In this document: piece after piece, positions 1 through 5,247 of the stretch
How the letters are laid out: every line of letters begins with the position of its first letter
How positions within the stretch are numbered: position 1 is the first letter of the stretch
Source of the DNA: Dehalococcoidia bacterium
GTDB taxonomy: Bacteria; Chloroflexota; Dehalococcoidia; GIF9; AB-539-J10
Assembly (NCBI GenBank): GCA_030605665.1
Contig: JAUWHW010000045.1
Location: 1-5,372 of the forward strand
Direction of reading: 5' to 3'
Length of the DNA: 5,372 nucleotides
Translations under genes and position numbers: made by a program
The notes under the pieces: generated by a model
Database searches by the model: none
What the model was told of the DNA's origin: nothing
Seen by the model: only the letters and a program-made list of their open reading frames with translations

Positions 1-66
1 AGATACAATTTATTCAGCCATGTTATAGCTGGCGCAAGCCTGCTTGTGCTAAGACACCGTAGGACT

Positions 67-126
67 GTGAGATTGCGGAGTTTGTTCCGAGCATGAGCAA
101 GGAATCTCACTCCTCGCAATGACAGG
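67..126. repeat. Palindromic dispersed repeat, copy 1
   Basis: An 8-bp perfect inverted repeat (gtgagatt 67-74, aatctcac 103-110) overlaps a second inverted pair (attgcg 72-77, cgcaat 115-120). The general form 'gagatt-x ... x-aatgacag' recurs at 2491-2540 with a different interior, so the two look like members of one family of small non-coding palindromic elements. No coding content is seen. Positions 1-66 hold only a weak imperfect hairpin (32-49) and no supported gene. Confidence 0.5.
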
Positions 127-180
127 GAAAGCAAGGCGCCGCAGGGCCCAGAGCTAAGACTTAAGCTGAACAGGAATAAC

Positions 181-210
181 AGGGCAAGCCCCCTGAGGGG
201 GCTTGCCCTT
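181..210. terminator. Strong hairpin, possible terminator or repeat
   Basis: A perfect 13-bp stem (181-193 with 197-209) closes over a TGA loop and is very GC-rich. The following bases are not a clean T-run on either strand, so a canonical Rho-independent terminator is not proven. It sits only 10 bp before the next reading frame. It may end a transcript entering from the left, or be another dispersed palindrome. Confidence 0.4.
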
Positions 211-219
211 ATCCTATAA

Positions 220-1005
220 GTGTCAGCCCTGTTAATCGTCTTAATCATCACCTTTCTGTTCTCACCTTCCTGCTCTCAGCCCACTACCCCACCAGCCAAT
301 CCACCAAATGATTTACCCAAGGCAGCCATTATAGACCAGCTCTATAGCATCCAGCCAAACGAGGATTTTATTAGCGAAGTTACGCAACAACTTGAAGGCC
401 ATGGTTTCGTTGTTGACCTCTACCAGGGTGATGAGATTACTGTTGACTTCTACCGCGAGTTACCCGTCTATGGCTATAAGCTAATTCTCTTCCGGACCCA
501 TTCTGGCTTACTTTTCCATAGAAGAGACTCCCAAATAGAAGTAACCAAGGCGACCTGCCTATTTACCAACGAACCATATAGTGAAAGAAAACATATTAAA
601 GAGCAACTAAATGGTGAATTAGCCAGGGCAAGGATTCGTGAAGGCTATCCTATCGTTTTCGGCATAGGAGCAAGGTTCACAAAGCATAGCATGGAAGGAG
701 AATTTGATAATACGGTTATCATAATGATGGGTTGCTCTTGCCTCTATCTTGATGACCTGGCACAAGCCTTCATCACTAAAGGTGCCTCAGCTTACCTTGC
801 CTGGGATGCTACCGTGGACCTGGACTATGTGGATGAAGCTGCTCCCTATTTAATAAGGCAACTATGTGTGGATAAGGTGACTGTGGGAAAGGCGGTAGCG
901 AGCACCATGAATGTAGTAGGCCCAGACCCAAAACATGGTGCGAAGCTCAAATACTATCCGCCACAAAGTGGAGATAAGACACTAAAAGAACTATTTAGCT
1001 TTTAA
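220..1005 (+). CDS. Putative lipoprotein with clan CD peptidase-like His/Cys motifs
   Basis: I do not recognise a named family. Residues 1-14 form a hydrophobic segment followed by SPSC (Cys18), a weak lipobox, then a Pro/Thr-rich linker (19-33), which suggests an exported, possibly lipid-anchored protein. The core has a hydrophobic strand ending in THSG (His94-Ser95-Gly96) and a later strand, TVIIMMGC, ending at Cys172. In caspase, gingipain and CHAT proteins (clan CD), strand-His-Gly and strand-Cys are the catalytic pair, so a cysteine-peptidase-like fold is inferred. The C-terminal half has conserved-looking GPDP (234-237) and YYPP. The GTG start at 220 follows an in-frame TAA at 217-219, has no clear Shine-Dalgarno, and the signal peptide lacks basic N-terminal residues. 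The 5' end may therefore be truncated or the gene leaderless. The reading frame itself is long and uninterrupted. Confidence 0.6.
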   Translation: MSALLIVLIITFLFSPSCSQPTTPPANPPNDLPKAAIIDQLYSIQPNEDFISEVTQQLEGHGFVVDLYQGDEITVDFYRELPVYGYKLILFRTHSGLLFHRRDSQIEVTKATCLFTNEPYSERKHIKEQLNGELARARIREGYPIVFGIGARFTKHSMEGEFDNTVIIMMGCSCLYLDDLAQAFITKGASAYLAWDATVDLDYVDEAAPYLIRQLCVDKVTVGKAVASTMNVVGPDPKHGAKLKYYPPQSGDKTLKELFSF

Positions 1006-1057
1006 GGTGCAACTTCCTGAACACTTCCCCCCACAATCGACGGTTAGAGGAGAGTAT

Positions 1058-1120
1058 TTATCCCAGAAGTATATTGTCTATCAGTCTCGTTTTGCCTAGC
1101 CTGACAGCAGGCTAGGGCTG
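1058..1120 (-). pseudogene. panC: Degenerate 3' end of a second panC copy
   Basis: Positions 1066-1105 match the real panC 3' end at 1651-1690 in 35 of 40 bases without gaps. Read on the minus strand in the panC frame, the piece gives VRLGKTRLIDNILLG followed by TAA (1058-1060). The intact gene gives VRIGNTRLIDNIVLA followed by TAA (1643-1645). The stop is at the corresponding position and most differences are synonymous or conservative, so this copy diverged while coding. The match breaks near 1106 with a small deletion and fades by about 1120. The other remnant, at 2543-2565, may be the start of the same lost gene. Confidence 0.7.
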
Positions 1121-1174
1121 GACGCTGCAAGGTTCAGAGCCGAGACAGAAGCAACAACGATGCTGCCCATGCTA

Positions 1175-1180
1175 TATAAT
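1175..1180 (+). promoter_or_regulatory. -10 box candidate for hicBA
   Basis: A consensus TATAAT lies 16 bp before the hicB ATG. No good -35 hexamer is visible at the usual 16-18 bp distance, so this is a weak call. A start about 7 nt downstream would leave only a very short leader. Confidence 0.35.
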
Positions 1181-1196
1181 ATCGGTGGGGAATAAC

Positions 1197-1415
1197 ATGT
1201 TGAGGAACTACACTGCGAAATACACAAAAATAAGTTCTGGCTACATGGGTCAGTTAGTTGAGTGGCCCGAGGTAATTACAGAGGGCAGAACTATAGAGGA
1301 ATGTAGGGAAATGCTGAGGGATGCTTTACATGAAATGGTGTTAGCGTACCAGCAACAAGGTAAAGAAATCCCCCTTGGTGGAAGGCTCTTGGAGCAACTG
1401 CCAGTAGAGACATGA
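1197..1415 (+). CDS. hicB: HicB-family antitoxin (short form)
   Basis: This 72-residue protein has the HicB partial RNase H-like fold: YTAKYTKISSGYMGQL (beta hairpin), VEWPEVITEGRTIEEC, then a helix MLRDALHEMVLAYQQQGKEIP. In type II HicAB systems HicB binds and neutralises the HicA mRNA interferase. There is no room for a C-terminal DNA-binding domain, so any autoregulation would have to use another route. I prefer the ATG at 1197, with GGTGGGG at 1184-1190 as Shine-Dalgarno; a GTG at 1185 in the same frame would add four residues. The toxin gene follows after one base, in hicB-hicA order. Because that hicA is frameshifted, this antitoxin may now be an orphan. Confidence 0.85.
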   Translation: MLRNYTAKYTKISSGYMGQLVEWPEVITEGRTIEECREMLRDALHEMVLAYQQQGKEIPLGGRLLEQLPVET

Positions 1416-1416
1416 G

Positions 1417-1603
1417 GTGTCTGTAAAGCGTCGTGAGTTGATAAAATACCTTGAAGGGAATGGATTTTACCTGCTGCGGGAAGGTGGTAAGCATTCCATC
1501 TACACAAATGGTATAAAAACTATACCGGTGAAAAGACACCTTGTTTGATAGAGTAACTGCAAATGAACTATGCAAGCAAGCTGGGCTGAAACCTAAATAC
1601 TAG
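1417..1603 (+). pseudogene. hicA: HicA-family toxin, frameshifted
   Basis: From GTG 1417 the frame reads VSVKRRELIKYLEGNGFY and on through LLREGGKHSIYTNG to IPVKRH, the HicA double-stranded-RNA-binding-like fold, with the expected catalytic His in GGKHS (about residue 26). It then runs into TGA at 1546-1548 after 43 residues. In the +1 frame from about 1541 it continues as LFDRVTANELCKQAGLKPKY and stops with TAG at 1601-1603, which is the expected HicA C-terminal helix. A single indel near 1540 (one extra base or two missing) therefore breaks an otherwise complete gene of about 61 codons. It is coupled to hicB with a 1-base gap. A true inactivating mutation, a sequencing or assembly error, or (less likely) programmed frameshifting are all possible. 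Confidence 0.8.
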
Positions 1604-1642
1604 TCGAAGAGCAATGGGAGTCACAATCTGGAAAGCAATAAC

Positions 1643-2476
1643 TTATGCTAGAACTATATTATCTATCAATCTCGTGTTGCCTATCCTGACTGCTAAGGAG
1701 GCCAGGGCTGGTCGGTCAATAACCTTTAATTCTCCCAAATCATTGGCATCAGCGACGCTAACATAATCAATCTGTGCTAAGGGCTCTTTTTGAATAAGCG
1801 AGGTCATTGCTTCACGAATTTTATCAGCATCTTTTTCTCCATCCTGCCATAGCTGCATGGCCAGGGTGAGAGCTTTAAATAGGACAGTGGCTGCTTGGCG
1901 CTCCTCAGGATTGAGATAAGTATTGCGGCTACTCATGGCTAAGCCGTCGCTTTCTCTGACAGTGGGCACAACTACAATCTCTAAGATCATGTTAAGGTCA
2001 GCAACCATGCGATTGATAACAACCACCTGTTGGGCATCTTTTTGCCCAAAGTAAGCTCTTGTGGGCTGGACGATGTTGAATAGCTTAGTGCAAATTGTGG
2101 CTACTCCCCTGAAATGTCCCGGGCGAGATACCCCCTCAAGATGCTCAGTGACCCTCCCCACACTCACCCGGCTACTAAATCCAAGTGGATACATCTCCTC
2201 AGCAGAGGGCACAAAAACAATATCTGCTTTCTCTCCCTGTAATAGCTTCAAATCGCGATTGAGGTCGCGTGGGTAAGCTCTAAGGTCTTCATCAGGCCCA
2301 AACTGGGCAGGATTGACAAAAATACTGACTATAACGGTAGAATTTTCCACTCTGGCCTTCCTTACCAGAGCTAAGTGACCCTGGTGAAGGTAGCCCATGG
2401 TGGGTACAAGTCCAACCGGGCCGCTGAACTGCTGCCTTAATTCCCTTAACTCGCCGATTGTTTTTACTACTTGCAT
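1643..2476 (-). CDS. panC: Pantothenate synthetase (pantoate-beta-alanine ligase)
   Basis: PanC condenses pantoate and beta-alanine with ATP to give pantothenate, the vitamin B5 core of coenzyme A; it is cytoplasmic. The 277 residues match the usual length. Visible motifs, in order: PTMGYLHQGH (25-34, nucleotidyltransferase HxGH), FVNPAQF (53-59), PGHFRGVAT (119-127), GQKDAQQ (144-150), RESDGLAMSSRN (174-185, KMSKS-like) and the C-terminal TRLIDN. It is the last gene of the operon, 102 bp after panB, and converges with hicBA with 39 bp between. The ATG at 2474-2476 is fixed by an in-frame stop at 2483-2485, but no Shine-Dalgarno precedes it. A degenerate copy of its start with a good RBS lies upstream, and a degenerate copy of its end lies beyond hicBA. 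Function is certain by sequence; its origin (resident or acquired) is open. Confidence 0.97.
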   Translation of the reverse strand: MQVVKTIGELRELRQQFSGPVGLVPTMGYLHQGHLALVRKARVENSTVIVSIFVNPAQFGPDEDLRAYPRDLNRDLKLLQGEKADIVFVPSAEEMYPLGFSSRVSVGRVTEHLEGVSRPGHFRGVATICTKLFNIVQPTRAYFGQKDAQQVVVINRMVADLNMILEIVVVPTVRESDGLAMSSRNTYLNPEERQAATVLFKALTLAMQLWQDGEKDADKIREAMTSLIQKEPLAQIDYVSVADANDLGELKVIDRPALASLAVRIGNTRLIDNIVLA

Positions 2477-2490
2477 TGTTGTTCAAGCAG

Positions 2491-2540
2491 GGTGAGATTC
2501 TTCTCCTTCGCTATGCTCAGGGTCAGAATGACAGAAGGAA
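2491..2540. repeat. Palindromic dispersed repeat, copy 2
   Basis: This shares the 'gtgagatt ... aatgacag' outer frame with the element at 67-126 and has an internal inverted pair (attct 2497-2501, agaat 2525-2529). It separates the intact panC start from a panB-proximal start-like remnant, and takes the place where the panC RBS should be. Its exact ends are uncertain. Confidence 0.5.
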
Positions 2541-2542
2541 TT

Positions 2543-2565
2543 GGCTATTGTTTTATTACTTGCAT
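2543..2565 (-). pseudogene. panC: Degenerate 5' end of a second panC copy, with RBS
   Basis: Positions 2547-2566 match the intact panC start (2457-2477) with one gap and one substitution. On the minus strand it reads ATG CAA GTA ATA AAA CAA TAG (MQVIKQ, stop), whereas panC begins MQVVKTI; loss of one A shifts the frame. Unlike the intact gene, this ATG has a good upstream purine tract (AAGGTGAGG, then GTGAAA) right after the panB stop. This is the spacing expected for the original panC of the operon. Today it could act only as a six-codon upstream ORF. Confidence 0.65.
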
Positions 2566-2566
2566 T

Positions 2567-2604
2567 TTCACCCTCACCTTAATCCTCTCCCTTGAAGGGA
2601 GAGG
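2567..2604. repeat. Dispersed palindrome that supplies the panB stop
   Basis: A perfect 10-bp inverted repeat (2584-2593 with 2595-2604) is followed on the minus strand by a 'ttaaggtgagggtga' tail. I recall similar 'cctctccctt-caagggagagg ... ggtgagggtga' repeats scattered in other bacterial genomes, but could not search. On the minus strand it encodes the last eight PanB residues (SSPFKGED) and its tail holds the stop codon at 2579-2581. Confidence 0.55.
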
Positions 2605-3439
2605 AAATTGCAGTGTTGAGGGAAGCGAGAATACTCTCATCCATGGTGTAGCTCTGTTTCATAGTAGGAAAACTAACAGACTCAACTTCAGCCACATAAT
2701 CAGCAATAGCAGTCTTCATTTCGTCAGCTAACTTAGCATACCGTTTGGCATGTTTAGGCACAAAATCGGTGTAAAGACCCAAAATATCGCTGATTACCTG
2801 AACCTGCCCATCGCAATCAGGTCCAGCACCGATACCAATTGTGGGGATGCTTATCCTCTGAGTAATCAACTTGGAAAGGGGTGCTGGAGTACACTCCAGA
2901 ACAACAGAGAAGGCACCAGCCTCCTCCAAGATACAGGCATCTTTAAGTAGCCTTTGGGCTGTCTCTGGCACTTTCCCTTGCACCTTGAATCCACCCAGCT
3001 GGTATATGGATTGTGGGGTAAGCCCGATATGTCCCATAACTGGAATGCCACAAGCGGTGAGTCGCTTCACCACCTCGGCCACAATCTCACCTCCCTCTAA
3101 CTTCACTGCCTGTGCTCCGCCTTCCTGGATGAACCTCGCTGCATTATATAAAGCGTCAGAAACGTTAGCATGATAGGTCATAAAGGGCATGTCGCCTACT
3201 ACCAGAGCTTTCTTAGCACCCCTGACCACAGCTTTCGTGTGGTGTAGCATTTCACCCATGGTTACCGGTATGGTTGACTCATAGCCTAGCATCACCATCC
3301 CAAGGCTATCGCCAACCAGTATTAAAGGCACACCAACTTCATCTACCATCTTGGCGGTTATATAATCATAAGCGGTTAACATGGGTATTTTTTCTCTCTT
3401 TTGTTTCATCTCTTTTATTTCATTGATAGTTACTCGCAT
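2579..3439 (-). CDS. panB: 3-methyl-2-oxobutanoate hydroxymethyltransferase
   Basis: PanB transfers a hydroxymethyl group from methylenetetrahydrofolate to alpha-ketoisovalerate, making ketopantoate, the first committed step to pantothenate. It is a Mg-dependent TIM-barrel enzyme. Visible motifs: MLTAYDY (20-26), VGDSLGMVMLGYEST (42-56, metal ligand Asp44), GDMPFMTY (82-89, Asp83), VKLEGG (112-117, Lys113 and Glu115), GHIGLTPQ (136-143), LECTPAP (181-187, Glu182 as likely catalytic residue) and PTIGIGAGPDCDGQ (199-212). The 286 residues are slightly long because a dispersed palindrome has overwritten the C-terminus, adding SSPFKGED. The ATG at 3437-3439 has a strong AAGGAGGT at 3446-3453. It follows the DUF2520 gene by 150 bp, a gap filled partly by another repeat, and precedes panC. 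Confidence 0.97.
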   Translation of the reverse strand: MRVTINEIKEMKQKREKIPMLTAYDYITAKMVDEVGVPLILVGDSLGMVMLGYESTIPVTMGEMLHHTKAVVRGAKKALVVGDMPFMTYHANVSDALYNAARFIQEGGAQAVKLEGGEIVAEVVKRLTACGIPVMGHIGLTPQSIYQLGGFKVQGKVPETAQRLLKDACILEEAGAFSVVLECTPAPLSKLITQRISIPTIGIGAGPDCDGQVQVISDILGLYTDFVPKHAKRYAKLADEMKTAIADYVAEVESVSFPTMKQSYTMDESILASLNTAISSPFKGED

Positions 3440-3545
3440 TTCGGCACCTCCTTTTTCTACCTTTTTAGGCTGTTTAATTTTGCCTCAGATTCAAAACTAG
3501 ATTTGTCTCATTCAGTTTTAATACCCATTCACCTCCAAAATTTTC

Positions 3546-3593
3546 GTAGTGCGACCCTTTAGAGTCGTGCACGAGACTAAAGCCTCGCACTAC
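3546..3593. repeat. 48-bp imperfect palindrome over the DUF2520 stop
   Basis: The outer arms gtagtgcga (3546-3554) and tcgcactac (3585-3593) pair perfectly. After two mismatches cttag-type arms pair (3557-3562 with 3577-3582), and after two more, tcgt pairs with acga around a GC tip. The form resembles short palindromic dispersed elements. The TAG stop of the upstream gene (3590-3592) lies in one arm. The folded RNA could slow or process the transcript before panB; no T-run follows. The rest of the 150-bp gap (3440-3545) shows only the panB RBS. Confidence 0.55.
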
Positions 3594-4474
3594 ATTTTTA
3601 GCTTCCTCTTATCTATTTGCGTCTTAAGCAGAGCTTTTAATTCCTCAGCTCTGGCTGTATCGATTTTGCCCTTGGCTAAAGCAACCGGGATGGTTTGAAG
3701 TCCTAAATCCTGGTAGGTGGCAAATAATGCTGGATTTTTACTTTTAAGGGCGTTCAGGTGTTTGCTTATAGTACTCAAATCACCACGAGCTATGGGACCG
3801 GTGAGGCAATTAGGCAAGCCAATATTTTCAATATTATTCATCGTGCCCTTAAGCAAAGGAAGTAAGGATTTTGTGGCCTCCTTTGGTGACACTCCAAAAC
3901 CCTGCCATAAATCCAGGGCTAACTTGACCAGGGTTACCAGGTAATTGGATACAAAAACAGCCGCTGTATGGTATAGCACCTTGTCTCCCGGCTTGAGTTC
4001 CACCCACCTGCCATTTAAAGTGGCAGCTAATTCCTTTAGTCTGGATAGCAGTGGCTCTTCAGCCTCTAAGGCGAAGGTGGAACCAGGCAGATTCTTTATA
4101 GCTTCATCACCTCTGGCAAAAGTTTGTAACGGATGGAAAGAACCCACATTAGCCCCAAGTTGTCTCGCTGGTTCTAGAATATCAATAGAATGAGCACCAC
4201 TGCAGTGTATAACATCCTGACCTTTATGCCATTTAATTTCACCGGCTACTTTAGAAATAACATCATCGGGCGTGGTAATGAAGACTAGTTCAGCAGCGTC
4301 GGCTACCCCTTGAGCTGTTTGACAAACTTGGCAGTTAGGCACTAATTGAGCCAGTCTTTGTGCTGAGCTTAGAGTACGACTGGATACAGCAAGTACTTTG
4401 CATCCTCTTTGAGAAAGGCTTACTGCTAAGGCTGTGCCTACCGTTCCAGCGCCAATAAATCCCACTTTTAGCAT
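3590..4474 (-). CDS. Rossmann-fold DUF2520 protein, candidate ketopantoate reductase
   Basis: The 294 residues start with a dinucleotide-binding motif (GFIGAGTVGTAL, GxGxxG at residues 8-13) and a following strand VLAVSSR typical of NAD(P) binding. Next come VFITTPDD (64-71), HCSGAHS (90-96) and the DUF2520-typical GSFHPLQTF (111-119). The C-terminal helical domain carries YHTAAVFVSNYL (168-179) and LTGPIARGD (224-232). The architecture is that of 6-phosphogluconate-dehydrogenase-like reductases such as PanE. There is no panE or ilvC in this window, and the gene leads panB and panC, so it probably reduces ketopantoate to pantoate; this is inference from context. The start ATG (4472-4474) has an excellent AAGGAGGT at 4481-4488. 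It is first in the operon, behind a leader with a terminator, and its TAG stop lies inside a dispersed palindrome. Confidence 0.85.
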   Translation of the reverse strand: MLKVGFIGAGTVGTALAVSLSQRGCKVLAVSSRTLSSAQRLAQLVPNCQVCQTAQGVADAAELVFITTPDDVISKVAGEIKWHKGQDVIHCSGAHSIDILEPARQLGANVGSFHPLQTFARGDEAIKNLPGSTFALEAEEPLLSRLKELAATLNGRWVELKPGDKVLYHTAAVFVSNYLVTLVKLALDLWQGFGVSPKEATKSLLPLLKGTMNNIENIGLPNCLTGPIARGDLSTISKHLNALKSKNPALFATYQDLGLQTIPVALAKGKIDTARAEELKALLKTQIDKRKLKM

Positions 4475-4557
4475 CTCTTAACCTCCTTGGCTGTTGGAAT
4501 ACCAGCTATAGTTTCAGCAATTCCCGGGACATCAGTCACAGCACCATACATAACCAT
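4468..4557 (-). CDS. Possible 29-codon leader ORF overlapping the DUF2520 start
   Basis: An ATG at 4555-4557 opens a 29-codon frame (MVMYGAVTDVPGIAE ... AKEVKRC) that ends with TAA at 4468-4470. The ATGCTAA overlap with the next gene is the arrangement used for translational coupling. It begins just after the leader terminator; its only upstream GAGG lies in the terminator stem, about 10 nt away. I recognise no family, and the frame is open further upstream without a start, so chance is a real alternative. Confidence 0.2.
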   Translation of the reverse strand: MVMYGAVTDVPGIAETIAGIPTAKEVKRC

Positions 4558-4591
4558 AAATAAAAATCCTCTCGGCAATGCCGAGAGGATT
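4558..4591 (-). terminator. Intrinsic terminator in the pan operon leader
   Basis: On the minus strand a perfect 12-bp stem (4580-4591 with 4565-4576, loop ATT) is followed by a U-rich tract (UUUUUAUUU). It lies between the promoter at 4699-4727 and the first operon gene, so it would stop the operon's own transcript early. Its 5' arm can instead pair with 4611-4620, which gives an antiterminator. Confidence 0.85.
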
Positions 4592-4611
4592 ATCGAACTA
4601 AACTTATCTCA

Positions 4612-4692
4612 CCGTCTCGGTCGTCGCCGATCCAAGCGGAAATTCCTACTTAGCCTGACTTTAAGCTCACTGCTCTAAGAGTCAGTGGCTAA
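4612..4692 (-). ncRNA. Structured leader, candidate pan-motif RNA
   Basis: Two hairpins form on the minus strand just after the predicted transcription start. The first (4692-4650) pairs UUAGCC with GGCUAA and UGACU with AGUCA, plus an inner UUA/UAA and AGC/GCU, with small bulges all on the 5' side. The second (4639-4612) is a stem CCG/CGG, CUUGG/CCGAG, UCG/CGA with a GCGA tetraloop and two single bulged adenosines, one on each strand (at 4631 and 4615). The published 'pan' motif is a stem with two conserved bulged A's found upstream of panB/panC/panD operons, including in Chloroflexota, often as two units. I match it from memory of that description, not by a covariance search. The 3' half of the second hairpin overlaps the antiterminator strand. 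Confidence 0.6.
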
Positions 4693-4698
4693 TTTTAT

Positions 4699-4727
4699 AT
4701 ATTAGCAGATTTATCTTGTTTCGTCAA
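4699..4727 (-). promoter_or_regulatory. Sigma70-type promoter of the pan operon
   Basis: On the minus strand TTGACG (4722-4727), a 17-bp spacer and TAATAT (4699-4704) give a near-consensus promoter. Transcription would start around 4691-4693, at the first leader hairpin. The -35 box overlaps the stop codon of the transposase remnant. Confidence 0.7.
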
Positions 4728-4984
4728 TAGCGTGTGCTGGCTGACCACATAGGTAACACTGGGCTACGGATTTTAGCAAGTTCCTTTTCAGTATACTCTA
4801 CGGGAGCAAGATAGCCAAGGGATTGGTGCGGACGGTTGAAGTTATACTCAATAAGCCATTCGGTGTAATTAGTGGATGCTGGAATTCGACGGGTGGCTGG
4901 TCCACTTAACCATCCTTGCAATTCATCCCTATCAGTCTGGATACCTGTGCCAGGGAGTACCCCACAACCTTCTATATGTGCCAC
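4724..4984 (-). pseudogene. Transposase C-terminal remnant (integrase-core type)
   Basis: Residues 39-86 (4724-4870) read NYTEWLIEYNFNRPHQSLGY, then LAPVEYTEKELAKI and VLPMWSASTRY. This is the conserved tail of DDE integrase-core transposases of the IS3/IS481 type (W..YN..RPH.SLGY.tP.EY). The first 38 residues (MAHIEGCGVLPG ...) do not look like that domain, and the catalytic DDE residues, which should lie upstream, are absent. So only the last roughly 48 codons of an insertion sequence survive, and the upstream part of the frame is fortuitous. Neither IS end nor a terminal inverted repeat could be recognised. The family assignment within IS3/IS481 is uncertain. Confidence 0.7.
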
Positions 4985-5102
4985 CGTATCACTTCTTTCT
5001 CATCTGTAATTGTTCATCGTGCGTGGTCAGTCGCACTTTCCCCAATCATAAACGGGTTGCCCTGACCTCTCAGGCTCATCTTGCGTTGAAAGAGACTCTC
5101 AT

Positions 5103-5131
5103 TTGACAAAAAACTCTCTTTAATGTACATT
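5103..5131 (+). promoter_or_regulatory. Sigma70-type promoter of the zinc-ribbon gene
   Basis: TTGACA (5103-5108), a 17-bp A/T-rich spacer and TACATT (5126-5131) make a near-consensus promoter with start near 5138. This leaves a leader of about 108 nt before the ATG at 5246. Between 4985 and 5102 I see no recognisable feature. Confidence 0.75.
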
Positions 5132-5195
5132 ATGCAAGGTTAGCTATAGTTTAGGTTATTACAAGCTTTTTCAGATCGCTTCAGATTCGTCGAGT

Positions 5196-5247
5196 ATTGG
5201 ATGACTAAACCCTAACTAAAAATTTAGATGAAAGGAGGTCATCCAAT
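5196..5247 (+). promoter_or_regulatory. Leader hairpin covering the start codon
   Basis: A perfect 10-bp inverted repeat, ATTGGATGAC (5196-5205) and GTCATCCAAT (5238-5247), pairs the last bases of the Shine-Dalgarno region and most of the start codon. A U-G pair (5195-5248) could close the AUG fully. The 32-nt loop holds a small CTAAA/TTTAG hairpin and AAAGGAG. This looks suited to control of translation initiation, for instance by temperature or a protein. Confidence 0.5.

Noticed and set aside
32..49. Imperfect hairpin as a terminator
   Set aside because: Eight pairs with one G-T and a tiny loop, and no T-run on either strand.
1250..1575. Two overlapping minus-strand reading frames of 85 and 94 codons across hicBA
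   Set aside because: They are antisense to the clear HicB and HicA reading frames, and their predicted residues look like non-coding translation.
2547..2566. Simple target-site duplication flanking the repeat before panC
   Set aside because: The duplicated piece is about 20 bp and differs by a gap and a substitution, and a matching remnant of the panC 3' end exists, so an old panC copy explains more than a transposition footprint. Not excluded.
4487..4678. Plus-strand 63-codon frame over the pan operon leader
   Set aside because: It runs antisense through the terminator and leader hairpins, with no RBS or recognisable motif.
4612..4692. T-box or cobalamin riboswitch
   Set aside because: A GCCACTG word (cobalamin-like) and a weak T-box-like stretch occur, but the surrounding conserved elements of both classes are missing and the leader is too short for either.
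4876..5106. Plus-strand 76-codon frame opposite the transposase remnant
   Set aside because: No RBS, no recognisable domain, and it ends inside the promoter of the zinc-ribbon gene.
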